From Ignavibacteriales bacterium (GTDB lineage: Bacteria > Bacteroidota > Ignavibacteria > Ignavibacteriales > Ignavibacteriaceae), in contig JADJIA010000005.1 of the NCBI GenBank assembly GCA_016707285.1, positions 434,001-498,000 of the forward strand: DNA of 64,000 nt. Reading direction: 5' to 3'. The translations under genes were made by a program, and so were the position numbers. This document shows positions 24,974 through 33,335 of this stretch, one piece after another. The notes under the pieces were generated by a model, which was not told the origin of the DNA, searched no databases, and saw only the letters and a list, made by a program, of their open reading frames with translations. The number at the start of each line of letters is the position of its first letter. Position 1 is the first letter of the stretch.

Positions 24974-26224
24974 ATGAGATTATTAACATTCGCAACAATT
25001 ATTTTATTATCAACGATCTCCTTTGCTCAAGTTAATTCTGTTGAATCCAGAAACGGGGCAGGAACTTTAATTTATGGTACAACGGCCAGAAGCCTGACAT
25101 CAGGTGATCTGGGAACCGCAAATTATGATGATGACAGGATCAATATTTTTAATCCGGCTTCTTATGGAAGCTTTGTCCTTACACGAGTTGACTTCGGACA
25201 GGTTCTTGAGGCATCATTTGTTTCAGGAGCAGGAAAAAAGAGCTACTACGGCGGTTCATATTTCCCCGGTTTCAACATTGGTTTCCCTGTAAGTCAGGAA
25301 CATGGTGTGGGAATTGTTTTTGGAGTGAACAAATATTCTGATGTCAGCTACGAAGGCTCGAAAGATGGCATCATCTCAGGCGCAGGTTCTTATGTTCCTT
25401 CGACCTACAAGGAGGAGTATTTTTATGATGGAGGATTAACAAAAATATTCCTCGGGACTTCATACAGACTTCCTTTTGGGTGGAACATTGGTGCTTCGGG
25501 CGATTTTTATACGGGTCACTACGAATATCAGGCAGACCTCAAATTTTTTAATTCTTCCGTTTTGGATGGAAATTTTGCAAAAGAGCAAAATTTTAAAGGA
25601 TTTGGCGCAACATTTGGTCTGATATCAAACAATTTGAACGAATATCTCAACATCTCAGGATTGGAAGAATTAAGACTTTCCGTTGGATACAGTCTTAAAA
25701 CAAATCTAAAAGGTGATTATGCAACTTATTCGGTTAATAATTTTGGGATTCATGATACTTCGGCAAGGGGTGATGTTGAATCAAGTGTGCCTTCAAGATT
25801 TTTTGCCGGTTTTTCATTGAAATTTAATCCACGCACTAAAATATTCGGCGATTTTGTGTCACAATCCTGGTCAGAATTCTATTTGACCAACACCTCTCCC
25901 CAAACATTGACCAACACATTTAAGGCGAGTTTGGGATTAGAGTATGTTCCACAAGCAAAAGCATCTGTTTTTGAGCCTGATCTTTCATACAGATTTGGAT
26001 TAAGTTACGAAAAATTACCTTATCTTATAAGTGGTGAATCATCATACAGGATGTCGGCAGGAGCCGGAATCTCAATCCCTCTATCGCCGGCAAATTATAT
26101 TGATTTGGGAGTCCTCTATTCCTTCAATACAAGTGCTGCAGCAAATGTGGTGAAAGATAACACCATTAAATTTGTAGTTGGTTTGAGCATCGGCGAACTA
26201 TGGTTTTTGAGAACTGAATACTGA
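24974..26224 (+). CDS. outer-membrane beta-barrel protein
   Basis: The 416-residue protein has a signal peptide (MRLLTFATIILLSTISFAQ) and then alternating amphipathic strands rich in Gly, Tyr and Phe, ending KFVVGLSIGELWFLRTEY with a C-terminal aromatic residue, as in outer-membrane barrels. The N-terminal part (ARSLTSGDLGTA, INIFNPAS) resembles FadL/OmpP1-like or PorV-like barrels of Bacteroidota. It sits between a lipoprotein gene and a TPR gene, suggesting a shared envelope function. A ligand cannot be inferred. Confidence 0.8.
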   Translation: MRLLTFATIILLSTISFAQVNSVESRNGAGTLIYGTTARSLTSGDLGTANYDDDRINIFNPASYGSFVLTRVDFGQVLEASFVSGAGKKSYYGGSYFPGFNIGFPVSQEHGVGIVFGVNKYSDVSYEGSKDGIISGAGSYVPSTYKEEYFYDGGLTKIFLGTSYRLPFGWNIGASGDFYTGHYEYQADLKFFNSSVLDGNFAKEQNFKGFGATFGLISNNLNEYLNISGLEELRLSVGYSLKTNLKGDYATYSVNNFGIHDTSARGDVESSVPSRFFAGFSLKFNPRTKIFGDFVSQSWSEFYLTNTSPQTLTNTFKASLGLEYVPQAKASVFEPDLSYRFGLSYEKLPYLISGESSYRMSAGAGISIPLSPANYIDLGVLYSFNTSAAANVVKDNTIKFVVGLSIGELWFLRTEY

Positions 26225-26229
26225 TCTAT

Positions 26230-27456
26230 GTGAAACGATCTGTTTTTGCACTTCTTTTATTTTTTTTAACTTTGAATTCAGCAGTTCTATCCGGGACTGC
26301 TGATTCTTTGTTTTATGAATACAACCGGTTTTCGTCGCAGGTTGCTTATGGCAATTACGATTCTGCTTATCACACCGGCGAAAAACTTATGACTTATCCG
26401 GGTGTAACTGCTTATTCCAAATGGTTTTACCCCAAGTTTGCGGAAGTAATCATTAATGTCGTGGGGGATACCTCCAAAGGAATTTCACCGGCACAGATAA
26501 GCGATAGATTTTTAACTTTCCGAAATCACGATCCACAAAACACACTGTCATATCTTGTTCAGGAGGCATTTATTCTGGATAAATATTACGACATGCCTTT
26601 TGAAAAAATTTATCCTCTCTACAAATCGGCTTTAGAACTTAAAGGTGGGGTTGATGATGTAATTTTGCAGAGGATATCAGAAAAAGCATCCCGGGCAGAC
26701 CTTAAAGACTCGAACACAATCTTGAATATTCTCGATATCTATACATATCTTCTGGAAAAATATCCCAATACCGGCAAATGGGGTGAAATGATCAGTGATT
26801 TGGCTGGTAGCGAAGCGGGTTTGATTAAACTCAGACAAAAATTGTTGGCTTTAAAACCTGAGAGCCTGAGCAATATTTGGGCACTTTCATCTTTATACAT
26901 CGAAAAAGAAAATTACAAAGAGGCACAACCGTTACTTAGGCGCCTGACTTTCGAAGTACCGGGCGAGATAAAATACTGGAAGGCTTACACCTTTTGTTCA
27001 GAAAAATTAAAAGATGATGAGAATTCTCTAATTGGCTATCTTTCACTAATTAAACTTGATTCTACGGTAAAAGAATATTATTTTAACGTTGGCGTTTTAT
27101 TTGAAAAAAAAGACAATTATCAGGCTGCTGTAAAATATTTCAAAAAAGCCTCTGAAGTTGGAAACGGGTGGGGAAGAGCCCTGTTTTATGAAGGTCTTGT
27201 CTATGAAAACTCGGCAAGGTCTTGTGGTAAACTTGAGTTTGACGACAAATGTGTTTATCAACTGGCTTATGAAAGATATCTGAATGCACTTGGTTATGAT
27301 CCATCTATGACTGAGTTGCAAAAACAAATTGAAGAAATTGAAAAATATCTGCCCGAACAGGCAGACTTTGCTTCCAAAGGATATAAATCAGGAGACAAGG
27401 TTAAGCCGGGTGGTAACTGTTACAACTGGATTGAAATAGAATTAACTGTACAATAA
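26230..27456 (+). CDS. secreted TPR-repeat protein
   Basis: The 408-residue protein begins with a signal peptide (MKRSVFALLLFFLTLNSAVL), and most of the rest is helical with TPR-like repeats. The clearest are ALSSLYIEKENYKEAQPLLR, YFNVGVLFEKKDNYQAAVKY and the following GNGWGRALFYEGLVYE. The start is GTG at 26230. Its position next to an outer-membrane barrel and a lipoprotein suggests a periplasmic adaptor, which is inference. glyA follows after 17 bases. Confidence 0.8.
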   Translation: MKRSVFALLLFFLTLNSAVLSGTADSLFYEYNRFSSQVAYGNYDSAYHTGEKLMTYPGVTAYSKWFYPKFAEVIINVVGDTSKGISPAQISDRFLTFRNHDPQNTLSYLVQEAFILDKYYDMPFEKIYPLYKSALELKGGVDDVILQRISEKASRADLKDSNTILNILDIYTYLLEKYPNTGKWGEMISDLAGSEAGLIKLRQKLLALKPESLSNIWALSSLYIEKENYKEAQPLLRRLTFEVPGEIKYWKAYTFCSEKLKDDENSLIGYLSLIKLDSTVKEYYFNVGVLFEKKDNYQAAVKYFKKASEVGNGWGRALFYEGLVYENSARSCGKLEFDDKCVYQLAYERYLNALGYDPSMTELQKQIEEIEKYLPEQADFASKGYKSGDKVKPGGNCYNWIEIELTVQ

Positions 27457-27473
27457 ATGCGGAGATCAGACTA

Positions 27474-28766
27474 ATGTACGAATTTCTTAAAAATGATCCC
27501 GAGATGTTAAATGTATTAAATCTCGAGACTAAAAGACAAACTGAAAAACTTGAACTAATCGCCTCGGAAAATAGTGTCAGTCCGGCTGTTCTTGCAGCAG
27601 CAGGATCAATTCTGACTAACAAATATGCAGAGGGTTATCCGGGTAAAAGATATTATGGTGGTTGTGAATATGTGGATATGGCTGAAGATATTGCCCGTGA
27701 AAGATTGAAAAAGCTTTTTGGTGCTGAATATGTGAATGTGCAACCGCACAGCGGTTCACAGGCGAATATGGGTGTCTATATGACTATTCTATCTCCGGGA
27801 GATAAAATAATGGGTCTGAGTCTTGCTCATGGAGGTCATTTAACTCATGGTTCACCTGTTAATTTTTCAGGTAAAATTTATAAAGCTGTCGGGTATGAAT
27901 TAAGTGCTGAAACAGGTTTGCTGGATTACGATAAAATAGAGACTCTTGCAAAACAGGAAAAACCAAAAGTAATAATTGCCGGTGGAAGTGCATATTCCCG
28001 CGATTGGGACTATAAAAAGTTTAGAGAAATTGCAGATTCCGTTGGCGCATTCCTTCTTTGCGATATGGCTCACCCTGCCGGATTGATCTCAAAAGGGCTT
28101 TTAAACAATCCCCTCGAACATTGTCATTTTGTTACCTCCACTACTCACAAAACATTGCGAGGTCCAAGAGGCGGCGTGATTTTAATGGGTAAAGATTTCG
28201 AAAATCCTTTTGGGATCACAGTTCCCAAGACGGGAAGATCAAAAATGATGTCCGAACTTATTGACAGTACAATAATGCCGGGTATTCAGGGTGGTCCACT
28301 TATGCATATTATAATGGCAAAAGGCGTTGCCTTTGGTGAAGCTCTCCAGGATTCTTTTAAAGATTATGTTTTACAGGTAAGATCAAACGCTCAAAAACTT
28401 GCATCAGAATTGGTGAAAAAAGGGTATCATGTGATTTCAAATGGAACCGACAATCACCTTATGCTTGTTGATCTTACAAATAAAAACATCAGCGGAAAGG
28501 CTGCCGAAATTGCACTTGGTAAAGCCGGAATTACAGTAAACAAAAACATGGTGCCTTTTGATCAGAGAAGTCCATTTGTCACCAGTGGTATAAGGGTAGG
28601 AACCCCTGCTTCCACTACAAGAGGGATGAAGGAAGACGACATGGTTAAGATTGCAGAATTTATTGACAGAGCGGTTACAAATCATGAAAATGAAACCATT
28701 CTTACCGATATTAGTCAGGATGTAAAAACTCTTTGCTCACAGTTTCCACTTTTTTCCGGTAAATAA
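27474..28766 (+). CDS. glyA: serine hydroxymethyltransferase
   Basis: GlyA converts serine and tetrahydrofolate to glycine and methylene-tetrahydrofolate. The 430-residue product has KLELIASENSVSPAV, NKYAEGYPGKRYYGG, NVQPHSGSQAN, LLCDMAHPAGL and the PLP-lysine signature TSTTHKTLRGPRGG. Length and blocks are standard. The stop codon overlaps the tatC start by one base (TAATG). Confidence 0.97.
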   Translation: MYEFLKNDPEMLNVLNLETKRQTEKLELIASENSVSPAVLAAAGSILTNKYAEGYPGKRYYGGCEYVDMAEDIARERLKKLFGAEYVNVQPHSGSQANMGVYMTILSPGDKIMGLSLAHGGHLTHGSPVNFSGKIYKAVGYELSAETGLLDYDKIETLAKQEKPKVIIAGGSAYSRDWDYKKFREIADSVGAFLLCDMAHPAGLISKGLLNNPLEHCHFVTSTTHKTLRGPRGGVILMGKDFENPFGITVPKTGRSKMMSELIDSTIMPGIQGGPLMHIIMAKGVAFGEALQDSFKDYVLQVRSNAQKLASELVKKGYHVISNGTDNHLMLVDLTNKNISGKAAEIALGKAGITVNKNMVPFDQRSPFVTSGIRVGTPASTTRGMKEDDMVKIAEFIDRAVTNHENETILTDISQDVKTLCSQFPLFSGK

Positions 28767-29542
28767 TGACCACTGAGGGAACTCAAGACGAATTTTCTGA
28801 CATCAATTCGCCGGGGGGAAATGATGACCCCGGCGAAGAGATGTCATTTTGGGATCATCTTGAAGAGTTTCGCAGCAGACTTTTGAAGATTGCAGCCGGG
28901 GTGATTCCAATCTGGCTCGTTTCAATTGCGTTCGCTCAGGATGTTATTAATCAGGTATTATTGCGCCCGGCAGAGACTTCCGCAGTAAAACTTCAAAATA
29001 TTCGTCCTTTTGGGCAACTAATGTTAAACTTTGAAGTGAGTTTTATTGTTGCCTTAATAGTGACTGTCCCTTATACATTTTACCATCTTTGGCAGTTTAT
29101 TGCTCCGGCTCTTCATACAAATGAAAAAAGAGCACTTATTGCTGCCGCATTCTACTCATCATTCTGTTTTTTGGGTGGAACGGCATTTGGATATTTTGTT
29201 ATGGTTCCGATGACGCTAACTTTTGCAGCCGGTTTTGGAAGCCCCGAAGTGCTGAATATGTTTGCTCTGGATGAATATATGTCACTTATCTTTAGCATTT
29301 TACTGGGAAGTTCATTGATCTTTGAATTGCCGGTAGTTTCTTACCTTCTTTCGAAGATCGGGCTTTTAACTCCCGAATTTATGATTAAATACAGAAAGCA
29401 TGCTTTAATTATTCTGATGATTTTGGCTGCATTTTTGTCTCCGGGTACAGATCCGTTTTCAATGTTGATACTGTCAGTACCACTTTTTTTACTTTATGAA
29501 ACCAGTATTATAATTTCTAAATGGGCAACAAAGAAACCTTAA
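28766..29542 (+). CDS. tatC: Sec-independent protein translocase TatC
   Basis: TatC is the twin-arginine signal receptor in the inner membrane. The 258-residue protein has six hydrophobic segments, a cytosolic N-terminus with MSFWDHLEEFRSRLLKIA (the conserved HLxExRxRL motif), FEVSFIVALIVTVPYTFYHLW and AAFLSPGTDPFSML. A 25-residue acidic, Gly/Asp-rich N-terminal extension precedes the core. No tatA/B is in the window. The next gene starts 22 bases before its end. Confidence 0.95.
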   Translation: MTTEGTQDEFSDINSPGGNDDPGEEMSFWDHLEEFRSRLLKIAAGVIPIWLVSIAFAQDVINQVLLRPAETSAVKLQNIRPFGQLMLNFEVSFIVALIVTVPYTFYHLWQFIAPALHTNEKRALIAAAFYSSFCFLGGTAFGYFVMVPMTLTFAAGFGSPEVLNMFALDEYMSLIFSILLGSSLIFELPVVSYLLSKIGLLTPEFMIKYRKHALIILMILAAFLSPGTDPFSMLILSVPLFLLYETSIIISKWATKKP

Positions 29543-30519
29543 ATATCTCCATAATGGACAAGGTGTTAGCACCTGTAAAAAACGATCTCGCTGAATTCAA
29601 CAGGCACTTTAAGGTGTCCATGAAGTCCCATGTCCGATTGCTCGATATAGCAACCAGTTTTATCTTGAAACAAAAAGGTAAGAAGATCAGGCCAACGCTT
29701 GTGCTTCTTACTGCAAGCCTTTGTGGCGGGATAAACCCAAGAACTCATCGTGGGGCAGTGATGGTGGAACTTCTTCATACTGCAACCCTCGTTCATGATG
29801 ATGTTGTTGATCAAGCTGATAAACGAAGAGGTTTTCCTTCGATTAATGCAATCTGGAAAAACAAAGCTTCTGTTCTAATTGGTGACTATCTATTGTCAAA
29901 GGGATTGATGTTGTCCGTCAGCTCAAAAGACTACGATTTCCTTGAAACCATTACTGATACGGTAAAAAGGATGTCGGAAGGGGAGTTGTTGCAGCTTGAA
30001 AAAACCCGAAAATTAGATATTGACGAAGAAACTTATTTTAAGGTTATTTCAGATAAAACGGCTTCTTTGATAGAAACCTGTTGTTATATCGGTGCACTAA
30101 GCGCAACGGAGAATCAAGATTTTCGGAATAACGCAAAACGGTTTGGAAGTCTTTTGGGGCTCTCATTTCAGATAAAAGATGATATTTTGGATTATGAGGG
30201 AACAACAAAATTGTTTGGCAAACCAATTGGAGGGGATATTAAGGAGAAGAAAATCACACTTCCACTAATCTATGCCATGCAAAATGCGGGTGCCGCTGAG
30301 TCGAAAAAGATAATCAAGCAGATCAAAGGGATATCGCAGAAAGACAATGTTGATTCGATCATCCAATTTGTAAAGTCGAACAATGGTCTTAAGATGGCTC
30401 AGGAAAAAGCAGTAGAGCTTGCTTCCCAGGCTAAAGAACTGCTGAAAATATTTCCTTCAAGTGAATACAGGGAATCACTCGAATATCTCGTCGATTTTGT
30501 AGTAAGCAGGAAGAGCTGA
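29521..30519 (+). CDS. polyprenyl diphosphate synthase (octaprenyl type)
   Basis: This trans-prenyltransferase condenses isopentenyl diphosphate with allylic diphosphates, probably for the quinone side chain. The 332-residue product has KKIRPTLVLL, the first aspartate-rich motif LVHDDVVDQADKRRG and the second QIKDDILDYEG. Residues upstream of the first DDxxD (MVELLHTATL) are typical of medium/long-chain enzymes. The ATG at 29521 overlaps tatC by 22 bases; an in-frame ATG at 29554 is an alternative. It ends the 21.7-30.5 kb run. Confidence 0.9.
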   Translation: MGNKETLNISIMDKVLAPVKNDLAEFNRHFKVSMKSHVRLLDIATSFILKQKGKKIRPTLVLLTASLCGGINPRTHRGAVMVELLHTATLVHDDVVDQADKRRGFPSINAIWKNKASVLIGDYLLSKGLMLSVSSKDYDFLETITDTVKRMSEGELLQLEKTRKLDIDEETYFKVISDKTASLIETCCYIGALSATENQDFRNNAKRFGSLLGLSFQIKDDILDYEGTTKLFGKPIGGDIKEKKITLPLIYAMQNAGAAESKKIIKQIKGISQKDNVDSIIQFVKSNNGLKMAQEKAVELASQAKELLKIFPSSEYRESLEYLVDFVVSRKS

Positions 30520-30534
30520 CAGCTCCGGTTTAGC

Positions 30535-31011
30535 TTATTTATTCCCGCTTTTAAAATCAAAACCTTTGATTGGTTCTCTTAGAGTTAAAACCGGGCAGGG
30601 AGCTTTTCTCACCACTTTATCAGCTGTGCTTCCAAACAATATCTGCTCAACTCCTGTGTGTCCATGAGTTGAAATTATTATCAGGTCAACATCTTCCGCT
30701 TTTGCCACCTCAAGAATCTCGAGATAAGGCTTCCCAAGTTTTACGATTGTATGAACTGTTGTTTCAGAATCAAGTTCTTCTTTTGCAACTCTGTTTAATT
30801 CTTCTTTTGCCTTTTCATCCACCTGGTAGCTTAAAGTTGGTAAGGCAATTTGCCCGATGCTAAGATCGGGTGGATAGATAATCGGTTCAACTACATAGAT
30901 CAGCAGCACTTCTGAATTAAACACTTTGGCAAAATCGGCTACATACTTTAAAGCCTGGAGTGAATACTCACTAAAATCGATCGGGACGAGAATTTTCTTA
31001 AAAGTTAACAT
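30535..31011 (-). CDS. universal stress protein (UspA family)
   Basis: The 158-residue protein has the Usp fold start KILVPIDFSEYSLQALKYV and the C-terminal ATP-binding signature G-x2-G-x9-G-S in STHGHTGVEQILFGSTADKV, followed by APCPVLTLR. It is therefore of the ATP-binding type. It lies 15 bases downstream of the HisA-like gene on the minus strand and is convergent with the prenyl synthase. Confidence 0.9.
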   Translation of the reverse strand: MLTFKKILVPIDFSEYSLQALKYVADFAKVFNSEVLLIYVVEPIIYPPDLSIGQIALPTLSYQVDEKAKEELNRVAKEELDSETTVHTIVKLGKPYLEILEVAKAEDVDLIIISTHGHTGVEQILFGSTADKVVRKAPCPVLTLREPIKGFDFKSGNK

Positions 31012-31026
31012 GACAAATCCTTAATA

Positions 31027-31776
31027 TTAATCGAATATTCCTGCTTCGGCAATTCGCCATATCTTTTGACAGGGAAATCTGTTTTCGTAAAGCGCTCTGC
31101 CAATAATTACTGAATCAACTCCGGACCCTGATATCTCGTTTACCTTAAAAAGGTCATCCTTGTTGCTTACTCCACCTGAATGAGTTACTCTTTTTTCTGT
31201 AACCTCGGCTATCATTTTTGAAAGTTGGGTATTGGGCCCACTCAGCATTCCGTTTCTAAGAACATCCGTTACGAGGAAACGATTAACGCCAATACCTGCG
31301 AGCTGTGAAGCCAGATCTGCAGGGTGAATTCCTGTTTTTTGTTTTCTGCCTTTAATTACCACTTCATTTTCAATCACATCGATACCCACAACAACTTTGG
31401 AAGGTCCAAATTTTTCAAAAATCTTGTAAAATTCTTTTCTGTTCTGGATAACAACCGATGCCACAACAACTCTCGATACACCGGTCTCAAAAGCATGATT
31501 GGCTTCATCAATAGTTCTGACGCCACCGGTAAATTCGACAGGAATTATCACTGAAGAACAGATGTCTGCGATGAGCGCATGGTTAACGGCTGTGTTTCCC
31601 TCAATGCCGTCAAAATCCACAACATGGATCATTTTTGCGTTCTCACTTCTCCAGATCATTGCCATCTCGAGAGGGTCATCACAATAGCCAAAACAGCCCA
31701 ATTCAGGGATTCCCTGAACAGTCCGGACTGTTTTTCCGTTCTTAACATCGATGGATGGTATTACTAACAAAGCCAT
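31027..31776 (-). CDS. HisA-like phosphoribosyl-isomerase family protein
   Basis: The 249-residue protein is a HisA/HisF-type barrel. It has IPSIDVKNGKTVRTVQG (HisA IPAIDLxxGxxVRLxxG), IHVVDFDGIEGN (VDLDGAxxG), VEFTGGVRT, VVVGIDVIENEVVIKGRK, FLVTDVLRNGMLSGPN (TDxxRDGTxxGPN) and THSGGVSNKDDL. The two catalytic Asp positions (first strand and GID) are kept. Two usual HisA features differ: KGW is KGR, and RDG is RNG. No histidine genes are adjacent. It may be the cell's HisA or a relative with another substrate. A UspA gene follows. Confidence 0.8.
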   Translation of the reverse strand: MALLVIPSIDVKNGKTVRTVQGIPELGCFGYCDDPLEMAMIWRSENAKMIHVVDFDGIEGNTAVNHALIADICSSVIIPVEFTGGVRTIDEANHAFETGVSRVVVASVVIQNRKEFYKIFEKFGPSKVVVGIDVIENEVVIKGRKQKTGIHPADLASQLAGIGVNRFLVTDVLRNGMLSGPNTQLSKMIAEVTEKRVTHSGGVSNKDDLFKVNEISGSGVDSVIIGRALYENRFPCQKIWRIAEAGIFD

Positions 31777-31844
31777 ATTATTTATTGATTTACTACGCTA
31801 AAATAACAAATATTTGATTAATTGATTCCTAAAATCACTTTTCT

Positions 31845-32756
31845 GTGAAAAAATTAACATTTACGACCTTTTTTTTATTAAATATTTTGATTTTATGCTC
31901 TAATTGTAGCATTTTAGAAAAGATGAAATATAATTTCTTGATAACCACTTCAGCAGGCAATCAAATTGATTGTGATCTTTACTCCACAGACAGGGATGAA
32001 AGTAAACCTGTTGTCCTGTTTGTGCATGGTTTTAAGGGATTTAAGGATTGGGGGTTTTTCCCTCCGTCTGCCCGTTTTTTCGAAGATAGTGGATATCATG
32101 CCATAACTTTCAACTTTTCTCATAACGGAGTTTCTCCCGGTAAATGTGATTTTGATGATTTGAGAAGCTTCGCAGAAAACAGTCTGTCGCTTGAAGTTGA
32201 TGAGTTAAAAGAGTTATCCTCTTTCATTATATCAGGTAAATTTTGTAATTTTAGTGGTCAATTATTCATTATTGGACACAGCCGGGGCGGAGGTGTTACA
32301 CTTCTTTCTTCTCCCGCAATAAAAAATCTTGATGCTGTGGCGGTCTGGTCTTCAATATCATATGTTGACAGATATACTGACAGACAAAAAAAGGAGTGGA
32401 AGGAAAAAGGTTCACTCAGTTTTCTGAATACCCGAACAGGGCAGGAAATGAGCATGAATTACTCATTCCTGGAAGATTTATTGACCAATAAAGAAGCAAA
32501 GCTTTCGATCGAAAAATCGATTGCACAACTTGAGGTTCCGGTTCTTGCGGTTCATGGTGAAATTGACCTGACTGTACCGGTTAAAGATTCAGAAAGAATC
32601 ATCTCATTCAGTAGAAATCAAAATTCTGAGTTGTTTATAGTTCCCAAAGCAGGGCACACATTTAACATGGTGCATCCTGCAACAGAAACGACAGAGCAAT
32701 TCAGTTCAGTAATTAATAAAACAGAAAAATTCTTCAGAAGATACATAAGAGGTTAA
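31845..32756 (+). CDS. alpha/beta hydrolase (serine hydrolase)
   Basis: The 303-residue product has the alpha/beta-hydrolase order: oxyanion loop FVHGFKGFKDWG, nucleophile elbow IIGHSRGGG (Ser), acid VHGEIDLTVPV and His in KAGHTFNMVHP. The N-terminus read from GTG 31845 has a hydrophobic stretch (FTTFFLLNILILCSNC) that could be a signal anchor. Its cysteine context is not a good lipobox, and an ATG at 31923 would give a cytoplasmic enzyme. It is followed one base later by bioY, which suggests joint expression. The substrate is unknown. Confidence 0.85.
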   Translation: MKKLTFTTFFLLNILILCSNCSILEKMKYNFLITTSAGNQIDCDLYSTDRDESKPVVLFVHGFKGFKDWGFFPPSARFFEDSGYHAITFNFSHNGVSPGKCDFDDLRSFAENSLSLEVDELKELSSFIISGKFCNFSGQLFIIGHSRGGGVTLLSSPAIKNLDAVAVWSSISYVDRYTDRQKKEWKEKGSLSFLNTRTGQEMSMNYSFLEDLLTNKEAKLSIEKSIAQLEVPVLAVHGEIDLTVPVKDSERIISFSRNQNSELFIVPKAGHTFNMVHPATETTEQFSSVINKTEKFFRRYIRG

Positions 32757-32757
32757 A

Positions 32758-33321
32758 ATGTCAATGATAACAAGATCAGAGAATATTTACACATACATCA
32801 AAGAACGCGTTGTTGCACAACCACTTTTTGGTGTTTTTTCCTTCGCCATATTGATGGCACTTGCAGCTCAACTTACCATTCCAATGAAACCGGTTCCTAC
32901 GACACTTCAGTCGATGATCGTGGTTTTATCGGGTGCGATGCTTGGCTCAAAAAAAGGATTTTATGCTCAGATCGCTTATTTAACAATGGGAGTTGTCGGG
33001 TTACCAGTATTTGCAATGTCACCTGACCTTGCCCCCGGATTTGCCAGATTATTTGGACCAACGGGTGGTTATCTGTTGGCTTTCCCGGTTGCGGCATATC
33101 TGACAGGTCTAATAATTGAGAGAAAATCTGATTATCTGACTACAGTAATTACATTTTTTGCTGCACATGCTGTGATCCTTCTTTCAGGGGCACTATATCT
33201 TGATCTTTTTATTAATGCCGGATTTGTAAAAACTCTTGAACTTGGCGTAGTGGTATTTTCACTCTCTACAGTAGTGAAAGTATTTGCAGCCTCGCTGATC
33301 TTTAAGTCTTTCAAGAAATAA
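32758..33321 (+). CDS. bioY: biotin transporter BioY
   Basis: BioY is the biotin-binding membrane S component of ECF transporters; some BioY work alone. The 187-residue product has about six hydrophobic segments and the family blocks FGVFSFAILMALAAQLTIPM, TLQSMIVVLSGAMLG and FGPTGGYLLAFPVAAYLTG. No bioM/bioN genes lie next to it. The upstream hydrolase gene ends one base before its ATG. Confidence 0.93.
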   Translation: MSMITRSENIYTYIKERVVAQPLFGVFSFAILMALAAQLTIPMKPVPTTLQSMIVVLSGAMLGSKKGFYAQIAYLTMGVVGLPVFAMSPDLAPGFARLFGPTGGYLLAFPVAAYLTGLIIERKSDYLTTVITFFAAHAVILLSGALYLDLFINAGFVKTLELGVVVFSLSTVVKVFAASLIFKSFKK

Positions 33322-33335
33322 AACTTATCTGACTT

